The position numbers and the translations under genes were made by a program. DNA of 64,000 bases from NCBI RefSeq assembly GCF_000243095.1, contig NZ_AHJE01000042.1, positions 1-64,000 on the forward strand, given 5' to 3'. The notes beneath the pieces are model-generated. The model had not been told where the DNA came from. It saw only the letters and a list, made by a program, of their open reading frames with translations, and ran no database searches. Numbering within the stretch: the stretch's first letter is position 1; every line of letters starts with the position of its first letter. Origin of the DNA: Cupriavidus basilensis OR16. Lineage in GTDB: Bacteria > Pseudomonadota > Gammaproteobacteria > Burkholderiales > Burkholderiaceae. Below are positions 21,339-31,464 of this stretch, in pieces.

Positions 21339-22338
21339 ATGGCTGCCAAACCCGCCCCGCTCCCGCATGTCCATGCCATCCACGCCGGCCACAGCGGCGG
21401 CATGCTGCTCGGCTTTATCGGCGTGGCCGTGTTCAGCCAGACCTTGCCCTTCACGCGCATGGCGGTGGCGGAGCTGGACGCCACCTTCGTCGCGCTCGGC
21501 CGCGCAGTGGCCGCGGCGCTGCTGGCGCTGGTACTGCTGTGGCAGCGCGGCGCGTTCGCCCGCGCGCGCTCCCCGGGGCGGGCAGTGGTGGCGCCTGGGG
21601 GTGACCTCGCTGGGCGTGGTGGTAGGTTTTCCGCTGTTTTCCTCGCTGGCCATGCGTGAAGTGCCGGCCGGCCATGGCGCCATCATCACCGGCCTGCTGC
21701 CCCTTGCCACGGCGGTCTTCGCCGCCTGGTTCGGCCGCGAGCGGCCGTCGCCGGCGTTCTGGCTGTCGGCCGCCGTCGGCAGCGCCCTGGTGATCGCCTT
21801 TGCCCTGTGGCAGGGCGCGGGCGGGCTGCAACATGCCGACTGGCTGCTGTTCGCGGCGATGGTGCTGGGCGCGCTGGGCTATGCCGAGGGCGGCAAGCTG
21901 TCGCGCGAGCTTGGCGGGCTGGAAACCATCAGCTGGGCGCTGGCGGTGGCGCTGCCGCTGCTGGTGCCGGTGGTGGCCTGGCTTGGGCTTGCGCACGCCG
22001 GCCAGATCGCCGCCGCCTCGCCACGCGCCTGGCTCGGCATGGGCTATGTTTCCGTATTCTCGATGTTCATCGGCTTCCTGTTCTGGTACGCCGGGCTCGC
22101 AAAAGGCGGCGTGGCGCGCGTCGGGCAGATACAATTGCTGCAACCGTTCCTCACACTGGCGGGCGGCGCCCTGCTGCTGGCCGAGCCGCTCGATGCCGTC
22201 ACGCTCGCTTTTGCGGTGGCGGTGATCGGCGTGGTAGCCCTGGGCCGCCGCACCGCCGTGCGCAGCGCCCCCGCGAGCCCCGTGCCCGCGCCCGCCACCG
22301 AAGAACCCCACCCTGCCCCTATGGGCCGATCCCACTGA
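21339..22338 (+). pseudogene. EamA/DMT-family transporter, frameshifted
   Basis: The ATG at 21339 opens HSGGMLLGFIGVAVFSQTLPFTRMAV and the first helices. At the four-G run 21576-21579 the frame breaks: it continues ARSPGRAVVAPGGD and stops at 21659. The alternate frame continues QWWRLGVTSLGVVVGFPLFSSLAM with the remaining helices, the second EamA unit (GALGYAEGGKLSREL) and a C-terminus to 22338. Removing one G gives an uninterrupted ten-helix exporter of about 330 aa. Confidence 0.8.
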
Positions 22339-22349
22339 CTGGAGACCCT

Positions 22350-22808
22350 ATGTCCGTCTATGACACCCTTGCCCGCCTCGGCATCGAACTGCCAACCGCT
22401 GGCGCACCGGCCGCCGCCTACGTCATGGCCGCGCAAACCGGCAACACCGTGTTCCTTTCGGGCCACATCGCCCGCAAGGACGGCAAGCCGTGGGTAGGCA
22501 AGCTGGGCAAGGACCTGGGCACCGAAGACGGCAAGGTCGCCGCGCGCGCCATCGCCGTGGACCTGCTGGCCACGCTCAATACCCACCTTGGCGGCGACCT
22601 GAACCGCGTCACCCGCATCGTCAAGGTGATGAGCCTGGTCAACTCCACCGAGGACTTCACCGAGCAGCACCTGGTGACCAACGGCGCCTCGGAGCTGCTG
22701 GCGGAGATCTTCGGCGACGCCGGCAAGCATGCGCGCAGCGCCTTTGGCGTAGCGCAGATCCCGTTGGGCGCCTGCGTCGAGATCGAGATGATCGTCGAGG
22801 TGAAGTGA
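22350..22808 (+). CDS. RidA family protein
   Basis: A 152-aa YjgF/YER057c/UK114-family protein beginning MSVYDTLARLGIELP, with VFLSGHIARKDGKPWVGKLGKDL and the C-terminal ARSAFGVAQIPLGACVEIEMIVEV. RidA proteins hydrolyse reactive enamine/imine intermediates from PLP enzymes; the catalytic Arg of canonical RidA is not clear here, so it may be a paralogue. GGAGA precedes the ATG. It closes the operon that also encodes a LysE and an EamA exporter. Confidence 0.87.
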   Translation: MSVYDTLARLGIELPTAGAPAAAYVMAAQTGNTVFLSGHIARKDGKPWVGKLGKDLGTEDGKVAARAIAVDLLATLNTHLGGDLNRVTRIVKVMSLVNSTEDFTEQHLVTNGASELLAEIFGDAGKHARSAFGVAQIPLGACVEIEMIVEVK

Positions 22809-22823
22809 CTTGAATTGAAGCAA

Positions 22824-22861
22824 GGCAAGGGAGCCCGCGATCCCCGCGTGCGCTCCCTGCC
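22824..22861 (+). terminator. Hairpin after ridA
   Basis: GGCAAGGGAGC (22824-22834) pairs imperfectly with GCTCCCTGCC (22852-22861), 16 bases after the ridA stop. There is no T-run, so termination is plausible but weak. Confidence 0.4.
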
Positions 22862-23038
22862 CTGACAAGCTGAAGGCATGTATCTTGCCGCGTGTCTTAC
22901 CGATTGCTAGTGCACTAAAGGGCACACCCCGCTGTACTGGAAGGCGAGCCGCAGCGTTCGTCCACGCCGACCGGGGCGCCGCTTTTTATCGTTGACCAAG
23001 TCGAGCGCACTCGACTCCCCATACACCAAGAGAACATC

Positions 23039-24226
23039 ATGAACTGGGCCATCTCCCGCCGGGCGCAACAGCTGACCAGCTCGGCTATCCGCGAAATCCT
23101 GAAAGTGACCGAGCGTCCGGAAGTTATTTCCTTCGCCGGTGGCCTGCCGTCGCCGGCCACATTCCCGGTAGCGGCCATGGAACAGGCGGTGGCCCGGATC
23201 TTCGCCGACAACCCGCAAGCCGCCCTGCAGTACGCCGCCACCGAGGGCTACATGCCGCTGCGCGAATTCATCGCCAAGCGCCACCATGTGGACGTGGAAC
23301 GCGTGCTGATCACCACCGGCTCGCAGCAGGCGCTGGACCTGATCGCCAAGGTCCTGATCGACCCGGGCAGCCCGGTGCTGGTGGAAACCCCGAGCTACCT
23401 CGGCGCGCTGCAAGCCTTCTCGCTGTTCGAACCGGAGTTCGTCTCGGTGCCGGGCGACGACAAGAGCCTGCTGCCGGAGTCTCTCACGCCCGAGCTGACC
23501 GCCGGCGCGCGCTTCCTCTACGCCCTGCCCAACTTCCAGAACCCCACCGGACGGCGCATGCCGCTGGCGCGCCGCCAGGCCCTGGTGGCCCGCGCCCGCG
23601 AGCTCGGCGTGCTGCTGGTCGAGGACGATCCCTACGGCGAACTGAGCTATAGCGGCGACCAGTTGCCAAGCCTGCTGTCGATGAACCCCGACGGCGTGAT
23701 CTACATGGGCTCGTTCTCCAAGATCCTGGCCCCCGGCCTGCGCCTGGGCTTTGTGATCGCCCCGCCCGAGTTGCACTTCAAGCTGTGCCAGGCCAAGCAG
23801 GCGTCGGACCTGCATACGCCCAGCTTCACCCAGCGCCTTGCCTATGAGGTGGTGCGCGATGGCCTGCTGGACTCGCATATCCCCACCATCCGCACGCTCT
23901 ACGCGGCGCAATGCCAGGCCATGCTGGACTCGCTCAAGCGCCACATGCCGCAAGGCGTGACCTGGAATGCACCGGAAGGCGGCATGTTCATCTGGATGGA
24001 GCTGCCCGAAGGCCTGGACAGCATGGAAATCCTGCCCGAAGCTGTCAGGCGCAATGTGGCCTATGTGCCGGGCGCACCGTTCTACGCCAGCAACCCGCGC
24101 CGCAATGCGCTGCGCCTGGCCTTTGTCACGGTGGCGCCGGAGCGCATCGAACAAGGCGTCGCCATCCTCGGCACGCTGTTCCGCGAAGCCATCGCCAAGT
24201 GCGCGCCGCAAGCCAAGGCCGCTTGA
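23039..24226 (+). CDS. PLP-dependent aminotransferase (LysN/2-aminoadipate type)
   Basis: A 395-aa fold-type I aminotransferase without a GntR domain. It starts MNWAISRRAQQLTSSAIREILKV; the N-terminal EVISFAGGLPSP is characteristic of 2-aminoadipate/aromatic aminotransferases. PLP-binding Lys228 lies in YMGSFSKILAPGLRLG, with NFQNPTGRRM and the C-terminal Arg in ALRLAF. Substrate specificity cannot be fixed from sequence alone. It is transcribed alone with a 230-bp upstream region. Confidence 0.88.
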   Translation: MNWAISRRAQQLTSSAIREILKVTERPEVISFAGGLPSPATFPVAAMEQAVARIFADNPQAALQYAATEGYMPLREFIAKRHHVDVERVLITTGSQQALDLIAKVLIDPGSPVLVETPSYLGALQAFSLFEPEFVSVPGDDKSLLPESLTPELTAGARFLYALPNFQNPTGRRMPLARRQALVARARELGVLLVEDDPYGELSYSGDQLPSLLSMNPDGVIYMGSFSKILAPGLRLGFVIAPPELHFKLCQAKQASDLHTPSFTQRLAYEVVRDGLLDSHIPTIRTLYAAQCQAMLDSLKRHMPQGVTWNAPEGGMFIWMELPEGLDSMEILPEAVRRNVAYVPGAPFYASNPRRNALRLAFVTVAPERIEQGVAILGTLFREAIAKCAPQAKAA

Positions 24227-24241
24227 GCGACACGCGTGACG

Positions 24242-24258
24242 CGTATACGGCGTATACG
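24242..24258. other. CGTATAC inverted repeat
   Basis: CGTATAC (24242-24248) and GTATACG (24252-24258) form a perfect 7-bp inverted repeat around GGC, 15 bp after the aminotransferase stop and about 125 bp before the GST start. It could be an operator for the GST gene or chance. Confidence 0.3.
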
Positions 24259-24382
24259 TCTCCCAGCTGATACCGGGCTGGCGGGCTTCATGGCAAGATA
24301 ACGGCCATCACCTGTCAGTCCGGGCCGTGAACACTGGCGAACGCCAGCATGCGCGGCCCTTCGCCTCAAGGAGAAGGTTTTC

Positions 24383-25027
24383 GTGCTGCGTATCTGGGGT
24401 CGGCTCTCATCGATCAACGTGCAGAAAGTGGTCTGGTGCGCGCGCGAGCTGCACCTGGATCACGAACGCATCGACATTGGCATCAGCGAGGGCGACCTCG
24501 ACACCGAGGCCTATGTCCGGCTCAATCCCGACCGCAGCATTCCAGTGATCGAGGATTTCCGCGGCACCGACGTGGGCGGCGAGCCCTTTGTGCTGTGGGA
24601 GTCCAACGCCATCGTGCGCTACCTTTGTGCGCACGACGGGGAAGACAGCCTGTGGCCTGGCAACGTCAAGGCCCGCGCGCAGGCCGACCGCTGGATGGAC
24701 TGGCAGACCAATGCCTTCAGCCCGGCCATGGTCGACGCGTTCCGTCACCTGGTGCGGCTGCCCGCCGCGCAGCGCGACCCCGACCTGATCGCCCGCTCCC
24801 TGGAACGCACCGAACCGCTCGCGGCCCGGCTCGACGAAGCCCTGGCACAGCGCGAATTCATCTGCGGCGACCGCTTCACCATGGCCGACATCCCGGTTGC
24901 CTGCGCCGCCCACCGCTGGCTGGGCCTGCCGGTGACGCACCAGCCCCGGCCGCACCTCGAACGCTGGGCAGCGGCCATGCGGGCACGGCCTGCGGCCCGC
25001 ACCATCCTGACGCTGCCGCTGGTCTGA
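24383..25027 (+). CDS. Glutathione S-transferase family protein
   Basis: A 214-aa two-domain GST. The thioredoxin-like N-terminal domain has WGRLSSINVQKVVWC, RSIPVIED (cis-Pro) and WESNAIVRYL (glutathione-binding Glu-Ser-Asn). The helical C-terminal domain has CGDRFTMADIPVAC, the N-capping motif. It conjugates or reduces electrophiles with glutathione; the substrate is unknown. The start is GTG at 24383 with AAGGAGAAGG upstream. It converges on the lysE-like gene. Confidence 0.9.
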   Translation: MLRIWGRLSSINVQKVVWCARELHLDHERIDIGISEGDLDTEAYVRLNPDRSIPVIEDFRGTDVGGEPFVLWESNAIVRYLCAHDGEDSLWPGNVKARAQADRWMDWQTNAFSPAMVDAFRHLVRLPAAQRDPDLIARSLERTEPLAARLDEALAQREFICGDRFTMADIPVACAAHRWLGLPVTHQPRPHLERWAAAMRARPAARTILTLPLV

Positions 25028-25067
25028 GCCGCCCCCTTACGCCCTTGCTATTTATTGGCTTGCTGAT

Positions 25068-25721
25068 TTACTTGCTGTTGTGCCCGCCCGACACCGCGGC
25101 CAGCACCCCCAGCCCGATCAGCGCGCCGCCCGTCAGGTAGCGGCCCACGGCCTGCGCCCCCCTGGCGCGCGAGAGCAGCGGCAACAACGCCGCCGCGGCC
25201 AGCACATAGCAGCAATCGGTGGTGGCCGCGATCAGGACGAAGGTGCCGCCCAGGGCCACGCTCTGCGGCAGCGCCGCGATGGCGGGATCCATGAACTGCG
25301 GCAGGAAGGCGGCGAAGAACAAGGTGGTCTTGGGGTTGAACAAGGCCACCACAAAGCCATCGCGAAACACCCGCCGCAGCCCGGCGCCGCCAGCAGCGGG
25401 GGCTGCCTGCGCGGCAGCCGCCGGCCGCGTGCGCAGCGCACGCAGCCCGAGATAGACCAGGTAGGCCGCGCCGGCGTATTTCATCACGGCAAAGGCCAGC
25501 GACGACACCGCGAACAGCGCCGCCAGCCCCAGCGCGGCCGCCAGCACATTGACCAGGTTGCCCAGTACCACCGCCGCTACCGAAGCCAGGCCAGCAAGCC
25601 TGCCTTGCGCCAGCGTGCGCGCGACGATATAGATCACAGCCGGCCCCGGCGTCACCGCGAGCAACAGGCTGGACAGCAGGAAAGCGGCAAGCACGGGACC
25701 GCCGGGCAGGATGTGATGCAT
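25068..25721 (-). CDS. LysE-family exporter
   Basis: A 217-aa membrane protein with six predicted helices and the LysE/RhtB signature LLAVTPGPAVIYIVARTLAQGR near the N-terminus and DGFVVALFNPKTTLFFAAFLPQF in the middle. The frame extends to 25925, but the ATG at 25721 has AAAGGAG at proper spacing and starts the usual short N-terminus. It is the second LysE-family protein in the window and is not clearly in an operon. Confidence 0.88.
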   Translation of the reverse strand: MHHILPGGPVLAAFLLSSLLLAVTPGPAVIYIVARTLAQGRLAGLASVAAVVLGNLVNVLAAALGLAALFAVSSLAFAVMKYAGAAYLVYLGLRALRTRPAAAAQAAPAAGGAGLRRVFRDGFVVALFNPKTTLFFAAFLPQFMDPAIAALPQSVALGGTFVLIAATTDCCYVLAAAALLPLLSRARGAQAVGRYLTGGALIGLGVLAAVSGGHNSK

Positions 25722-26100
25722 GGCAATACTCCTTTGGAAGCGAAAACGCCATCCGTCATGCCAGGCTGGCCGGTTTTCCCGGGAGCGCCGGGGCACGCAT
25801 GGACGACCGGCACATTCTGCCACCACAGGCCAGGCCGGCACGCATTTGCGTATCGAGTGGATTGGAGTACTCTGCCTACGAAGCGGCGAGTGCGGCAACC
25901 TGCCCCCAGGCAAACCCTGATCCATGAATCCGGCTCACGATGATGGTGACTGGATTTAGGGTAGTGCGGCGGGAACCCGTCCTTAGAATCCGGAATTTGC
26001 CGGTCGTATCGTTGCCGAGGCGCGCCCGGACATAAGACAAAACGGCAGGCCGGGCCTAATAGAAAATAAACCTGTCGCCCCAACCCGAGGAGGATTCATC
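25722..26100. other. Divergent intergenic region lysE-like / lctP
   Basis: A 379-bp region with no convincing gene. Toward lctP there is a possible promoter, AAGACA (26034-26039) and TAATAG (26057-26062) with a 17-bp spacer, ahead of a GAGGAGGA ribosome site. No operator palindrome was recognised. Confidence 0.35.
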
Positions 26101-27777
26101 GTGTGGAGTCAAGTCTATGACCCGCTAGGCAGCATGGCGTTGTCAACGCTAGCTGCCGGCATCCCTGTCGCCGTACTGCTGGCTTCGCTGGCATTCTTTC
26201 ATTTGCAGGCTCACCTGGCCGCCGGGCTGGCGCTGGTGGTCGGCGTGATCATCGCTGCCGCCGTGTTCGGCATGCCGGCCGAGATGGCGGGCAAGGCCGC
26301 CGGCCTAGGCATCGTGTCGGGCCTGTTCCCGATCGGCTGGATCGTGCTGAACATCATCTTCCTGCACCGGCTGACCACGATCAACGGCTCCTTCAAGGTG
26401 CTGCAGAACTCCATCTCCGGCATCACCGAAGACCGCCGCCTGCAACTGCTGCTTGTCGCCTTCAGCTTCGGCGCCTTCTTTGAGGGTGCGGCCGGCTTCG
26501 GCACGCCGGTGGCAGTCACCGGCGCCATCCTGATCGGCTTGGGCTTCTCGCCGCTGGCCGCCTCCGGCCTGGCGCTGATCGCCAATACCGCGCCGGTGGC
26601 CTACGGCGCACTGGGCGCACCGCTGATCGGGCTGGCCTCGGTCACTGGCTTGGACCTGCTGCACCTCTCGGCGATGGTCGGCCGCCAGCTGCCATTCTTC
26701 TCGGTGCTGGTGCCGTTCTGGCTGATCTGGGCGTTCGCCGGTTTCCGCGGCATGCTGGCGATCTGGCCGGCGATCCTGGTGGCCGGCGTCACCTTTGCCG
26801 TGCCGCAGTTCCTGGTGTCGAACTATCACGGTCCCTGGCTGGTGGACGTGATTGCCGCGCTGGTCTCGATGGGCTGCCTCACGCTGTTCCTGAAGGTCTG
26901 GAAGCCCAAGGAAATCTGGACCTCCACCAGGATCCTGGGCCGCCATGACGACTCCAAGGTCGACGACCCCGCAGCCGTGGCTGCCGAAGCGCGCGCCAAT
27001 GCGGCTTCCGTCGGCATCTCGGTGGTCAAGGCCTGGATGCCGTGGGTGATCCTGACAGTCTTTGTCTTCGTCTGGGGCGTCCCGGAATTCAAGAAGCTGA
27101 TGGACGGCTTGTGGCAATTCAAGTACCCGATTCCCGGACTCGACAAGGCGGTGCTCAAGGTACCGCCGGTGGTGCCCAAGGAAATCGCCGAAGCCGCCGT
27201 GTTCAACTTCAACGTGCTGTCGATGGCGGGCACCGGCATCCTGGCGTCGGCCGTGCTGGGCGGCTTGCTGATGGGCTATTCGGTACCGCGCCTGATCAAG
27301 GAATACTGGGAAACCATCAAGCTGGTGAAGTACTCGCTGCTGACCATCTGCGCGATGTTCGGCATCGGCTACCTGACCCGCTACTCTGGCCTGGATGCCA
27401 CGATGGGGCTGGCGTTTGCCCACACCGGCGTGCTCTACCCGCTATTCGGCACCATGCTGGGCTGGCTGGGCGTGGCGCTGACCGGCTCCGACACCGCCTC
27501 CAACGTGCTCTTTGGCGGCCTGCAGAAAACCACGGCCGAGCAACTGGGCCTATCGCCGATCCTGATGGCGTCGGCCAACAGTTCAGGCGGCGTGATGGGC
27601 AAGATGATCGATGCGCAGTCCATCGTGGTGGCATCCACCGCCACCAAGTGGTACGGGCACGAGGGCGATATCCTGCGCTATGTGTTTTTCCACTCGATCG
27701 CGCTGGCGATTCTGGTGGGGCTGTTCATTACGCTGCAAGCCTATGTGCATCCGTTCACGCAGATGGTGATTCACTAG
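26101..27777 (+). CDS. lctP: L-lactate permease
   Basis: A 558-aa LctP/LldP-family permease with about 13-14 membrane helices; it imports lactate (often glycolate too) with protons. Family landmarks are FFEGAAGFGTPVAVTGAILIGLGFSPL, VAYGALGAPLIGLASVTGLD, GSDTASNVLFGGLQ and ANSSGGVMGKMIDAQSIVVA. The start is GTG at 26101 behind an excellent GAGGAGGA site. No lactate dehydrogenase gene is adjacent; it converges on the truncated hutG. Confidence 0.93.
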   Translation: MWSQVYDPLGSMALSTLAAGIPVAVLLASLAFFHLQAHLAAGLALVVGVIIAAAVFGMPAEMAGKAAGLGIVSGLFPIGWIVLNIIFLHRLTTINGSFKVLQNSISGITEDRRLQLLLVAFSFGAFFEGAAGFGTPVAVTGAILIGLGFSPLAASGLALIANTAPVAYGALGAPLIGLASVTGLDLLHLSAMVGRQLPFFSVLVPFWLIWAFAGFRGMLAIWPAILVAGVTFAVPQFLVSNYHGPWLVDVIAALVSMGCLTLFLKVWKPKEIWTSTRILGRHDDSKVDDPAAVAAEARANAASVGISVVKAWMPWVILTVFVFVWGVPEFKKLMDGLWQFKYPIPGLDKAVLKVPPVVPKEIAEAAVFNFNVLSMAGTGILASAVLGGLLMGYSVPRLIKEYWETIKLVKYSLLTICAMFGIGYLTRYSGLDATMGLAFAHTGVLYPLFGTMLGWLGVALTGSDTASNVLFGGLQKTTAEQLGLSPILMASANSSGGVMGKMIDAQSIVVASTATKWYGHEGDILRYVFFHSIALAILVGLFITLQAYVHPFTQMVIH

Positions 27778-27798
27778 GCGGCCATGCCGCACTGCCAA

Positions 27799-27826
27799 GA
27801 AAAAACCCCACCCTTCAAGCGCGGGG
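27799..27826 (-). terminator. Candidate terminator for the hut transcript
   Basis: On the minus strand CCCC (27823-27826) can pair with GGGG (27806-27809), followed by six or more T. The stem is short; the position, about 55 bases past the hutG fragment, fits the operon end. Confidence 0.4.
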
Positions 27827-27880
27827 CGCTCCTTTGCGGCAATGACGATGACGATGACAATGACTACGGCACTCAGGCCA

Positions 27881-28528
27881 TCAACCGGTAAGCCAGCCGC
27901 GCCGCGGCCCGAGCGCCGCAGGCGTCGCGGTCATAGAGCCCAGGCAGGCGTACTCGAAGCGCTGTCCGCGCTCGTGGCAGGCTTGCGCGATCTGGTCGAA
28001 CGGCGTGCCCGAGCTGCCGGGACGGCCGGTGCGCAGGTCAAAGTGCGCATCGAGGTTGACCACCAGCACGCGGCCGTGGTCGCCACGCGCATCGAGATGC
28101 GCGCGCAGCCCTTGCCAGGTGCCCCAGGCGATCTCGTGGCCGCCGCCGAGCACCAGCGGGAAAGCGCCCCGCGCCAGTTCGGCCGCGACCGCTTGCGCCA
28201 ACGCTTGCTGCGCGGCCTCGAGATCGCCATCGTCGCAGACTACGTCGCCCGCATCCTGAAAAAGGTCCAGGCCGTGGGCCGGGATGCCGGCCAGCGCGCG
28301 GCGGATTTCGCGCGGGCCGCCGGCGGCGCCGGGACGGCCCTGGTTGCGCAGCACGCCGGCGTCGCAGCAAAAGCCCAACAGCACGGGTGCGCCTGGCACG
28401 CGTTCGGCGCCTTGCGTGCGCACGACATCGAACAGCCGGCGCGTGTCACCCAGCTCGCCCGCATCGCTGCGGCCGCGCCAGACGCTGCTCGGCGCGCCGT
28501 CCTGCACTACCGGGTCCCTCGCGCTCAT
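27881..28528 (-). pseudogene. hutG: Formimidoylglutamase, 3'-truncated
   Basis: The ATG at 28528 overlaps the MFS stop by four bases. The frame runs about 190 residues as an arginase-family formimidoylglutamase ([58 protein letters not shown]) and after YACLG becomes unrelated ([13 protein letters not shown]) and stops at 27881. The family is about 310-330 aa; the last third, with the second metal-binding Asp motif, is missing and no other frame restores it before lctP. The binuclear Mn site cannot form, so the last step of histidine degradation to glutamate and formamide would be lost unless another copy exists. Confidence 0.8.
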
Positions 28529-29832
28529 GACAGGCGGCGGCCGAGGGTTTCCGGCACCATCGCCAGGCCGATCAGCGAGACCAGGCCGCAGCCGATCACG
28601 TAGAACGCGGGCGCGTTGGGGTTCGCGGTGAGATGGATCAGCTCGGTCGAGAAGAACTGCGCGAAGCCGCCGAAGATCGCAATCGCCACGCAGTAGGCAA
28701 TCGACAGGCCGGTGGCGCGCATGCGCTGGGGCAGCACCTCGCTCACCAGCACCATCGACGCGGGCGAGGTCATCGACATCGGCACCGAAAGGCAGCCCAC
28801 CACCACCAGCAAGCGTGTCAGGCTGGGCTCGGCATTGATCAGCACGAAGGCGGGATAGATCATCAGCAGCAACGCGACGCGGGACCACAGCACCACCGGG
28901 CGGCGGCCCAGGCGGTCGCTCAGCCAGCCGGCGAACGGCGACAGCACGACCTGCACGGCAGCGGCCACGCAAGCGGCCCAGATACCCAGCGACAGCGGCA
29001 TATGCAGCTGGCTGACCGCATAGTTGCTGAGGTAGTACACCACGATGTAAGTCGACGAGGCGACCCCGATCATCAGCAGGATGCTGGCCACCAGCGCGCG
29101 GCGGTGCTCGCGCAGCAGTTGCATGGTGGACCCGCTCTCCGATGCCGTGGCGGCCGGCGCGGTTTCTTCCAGGCGGCGGCGAATCACCAGGCCCACCGGA
29201 ATCACCAGGATGCCGATCACGAACGCCGCGCGCCAGCCCCAGGCTTCCAGCGCGGCCGGCTCCAGCACATTACTCAGGAACAGGCCGACAAGCGCGCCGA
29301 ACAGCGCCGCGAGCCCCTGGCTGAACGGCTGCCAGCTGGTGTAGAAGCCGCGGGAGCGGCCATCGGCATATTCCAGCAGCAGCGCCGTGGAAGCACCCAT
29401 CTCGCCGCCGATGGCGAAGCCTTGCACCAGCCGCGCAAGCAGGATCATGATCGGCGCGAGCATGCCGACCTGGGCATAAGTTGGCGTCACCACGAAGATG
29501 ATCGAGCTCAGGCCCATCAGCCAAAGCGTGAGCGCCACCGCCGGCTTGCGCCCGGCGCGGTCGGCGTACATGCCAATCAGCAGGCCGCCCAGCGGACGCA
29601 TCAGGAAACCGACGCCAAAGGTCGCAAAGGACAGCAGCAACTGCCCCGTGGGATCGGACACCGGGAAGTACAGGCGGCCGATCAGCGTGGCAAAGAAGCT
29701 GTAGACCACGAAGTCGTAGAACTCCAGGCCGTTGCCGATGGTGATGGCGGCGATGGACTTGAACCTGGACAGCGGCTGGTGCGTGGCGTCTTGCACCGCG
29801 GCAACGCCGGAGACTGTGTTTTCAATGGACAT
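28525..29832 (-). CDS. MFS transporter, metabolite:H+ symporter family
   Basis: A 435-aa, 12-helix major facilitator of the MHS branch. It begins [10 protein letters not shown], with [25 protein letters not shown], then [13 protein letters not shown] (loop 2-3 signature) and [13 protein letters not shown] in the second half. The MHS family transports organic acids such as citrate, proline/betaine or shikimate. Within the hut operon a histidine-pathway metabolite such as urocanate is an attractive but unproven substrate. The ATG at 29832 is chosen over upstream in-frame codons from family alignment. Confidence 0.85.
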   Translation of the reverse strand: MSIENTVSGVAAVQDATHQPLSRFKSIAAITIGNGLEFYDFVVYSFFATLIGRLYFPVSDPTGQLLLSFATFGVGFLMRPLGGLLIGMYADRAGRKPAVALTLWLMGLSSIIFVVTPTYAQVGMLAPIMILLARLVQGFAIGGEMGASTALLLEYADGRSRGFYTSWQPFSQGLAALFGALVGLFLSNVLEPAALEAWGWRAAFVIGILVIPVGLVIRRRLEETAPAATASESGSTMQLLREHRRALVASILLMIGVASSTYIVVYYLSNYAVSQLHMPLSLGIWAACVAAAVQVVLSPFAGWLSDRLGRRPVVLWSRVALLLMIYPAFVLINAEPSLTRLLVVVGCLSVPMSMTSPASMVLVSEVLPQRMRATGLSIAYCVAIAIFGGFAQFFSTELIHLTANPNAPAFYVIGCGLVSLIGLAMVPETLGRRLS

Positions 29833-29984
29833 GATGTAACTCCGAAGCAAGGATATCCTGGCCGTCCGCGGGCGGACGGTGGGCCGCAGCACGGCATGGC
29901 GTGGCGCGTCTGGCGCCGCAGCGGCGGTCGCCATCGCATCAAGTTGGAGAGCGGCCTGGCGACGCCAGCAGGCCAGCGCGTGCC

Positions 29985-31388
29985 TCAGTCAGCGGCCTGA
30001 GCCGGTGCCGCCATGCCCGGCACGTCACCGCGCGGCCGCACCCAGCACCACCACGCCACCACCAGCAACAACAGCCACACCGCCCCCACCAGCAGCGCCG
30101 CGCGGGTCTGCGGGAACCAGCCGAGCACGCCAAAGATGAAGAGCATGAAGGCGATCGCGGCGAGCGGCGCCACCGGCCAGAACGGTACGGGGAACTTCAG
30201 CGCAGCCACCTCGGCGCGGCTCATGCGTCGGCGCAAGGCGACCTGCGACAGCAGGATCATCAGCCACACCCAGACCGTTGCGAAGGTGGCGATAGAGGCA
30301 ATCAGCAGAAACACGTCCTCGGGCATCAGGTAGTTCAACACCACGCCGGCCAGCAAGGCGAACGCCATCACCACCACCGTCATCCAGGGCACGCCGTTGC
30401 GCGACACGCGCGCGAACACGCGCGGCGCCTGCCGTTGCACCGCCATGCCGTACAACATGCGCCCGGCGCCGAAGATGTCGCTGTTGATGGCGGACACGGC
30501 GGCGGAGATCACCACGATGTTAAGCACGGCGGCGGCCGAGCCGATGCCCAGCCGGCTGAAGATCTGCACGAAGGGGCTGCCCTCGCTGCCGATGCGATGC
30601 CAGGGATAGAGCGACATCAGCACCGCCAGCGTCAGTACGTAGAACAGCAGGATGCGCAGCGGCACCGCGTTGATCGCGCGCGGAATCACACGCTCCGGGT
30701 CGCGCGCTTCGCCCGCCGTGATGCCGATGATCTCGATGCCGCCAAAGGCGAACATCACCACGGCGAACGAGGCGATCACGCCGGCAATGCCATTGGGCAT
30801 GAAACCGCCGTGCGCCCACAGGTTGTGGATGCCGGTAGCGACGCCACCGTCAGCCATGCCGAAACCGAACAGCATGATGGCAACGCCGCCGCCGATCATC
30901 GCGACGATGGCCCCGACCTTCATCAGCGACAGCCAGAACTCCAGTTCGCCGAAGACCTTGACGCTGAGCAGGTTGAGGCCGCCGATCACGAACACGATGC
31001 CGAGCACCCAGATCCAGCGCGGCACGTCCGGAAACCAGAAGCCCATGTAGATGCCGAAGGCGGTCACATCCGCCAGGCAGACGATGATCATCTCGAAGGC
31101 GTAGGTCCAGCCAAGCAGGAAGCCCGCCAGCGGCCCCAGGCCGGTGCTGGCGTACTGGCCGAAGGAGCCAGCCACGGGGTTGCGCACGGCCATCTCCCCC
31201 AGCGCGCGCATCACCATGTAGACCGCGGCGCCGCCGATCAGGTAGGCCAGCAGCACCGCCGGGCCTGCGGCCTGGATGGCCGAGGCCGAGCCGTAGAAAA
31301 GTCCTGTGCCGATGGCGGACCCCAGCGCCATAAAGCGGATATGGCGCGCGCCGAGGCTACGCTGCAGGCCTTGCGACTGCTCTTGCAT
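29985..31388 (-). CDS. hutT: APC-family amino acid permease, probably histidine
   Basis: A 467-aa permease with 12 helices and the AAT-family signature [34 protein letters not shown] near the N-terminus and [27 protein letters not shown] in the middle. GGAGA precedes the ATG. Its position directly downstream of hutH in a hut operon suggests histidine uptake; HutT/ProY-type permeases are usual here. Specificity is inferred from context. Confidence 0.82.
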   Translation of the reverse strand: MQEQSQGLQRSLGARHIRFMALGSAIGTGLFYGSASAIQAAGPAVLLAYLIGGAAVYMVMRALGEMAVRNPVAGSFGQYASTGLGPLAGFLLGWTYAFEMIIVCLADVTAFGIYMGFWFPDVPRWIWVLGIVFVIGGLNLLSVKVFGELEFWLSLMKVGAIVAMIGGGVAIMLFGFGMADGGVATGIHNLWAHGGFMPNGIAGVIASFAVVMFAFGGIEIIGITAGEARDPERVIPRAINAVPLRILLFYVLTLAVLMSLYPWHRIGSEGSPFVQIFSRLGIGSAAAVLNIVVISAAVSAINSDIFGAGRMLYGMAVQRQAPRVFARVSRNGVPWMTVVVMAFALLAGVVLNYLMPEDVFLLIASIATFATVWVWLMILLSQVALRRRMSRAEVAALKFPVPFWPVAPLAAIAFMLFIFGVLGWFPQTRAALLVGAVWLLLLVVAWWCWVRPRGDVPGMAAPAQAAD

Positions 31389-31464
31389 TTCTTTGTCTCC
31401 GAATCATTATTCTGTCGCGCCCGGGCGCTGGCGGCGGCCGGCCCCGGGCGTCGTGGCCACTGCC

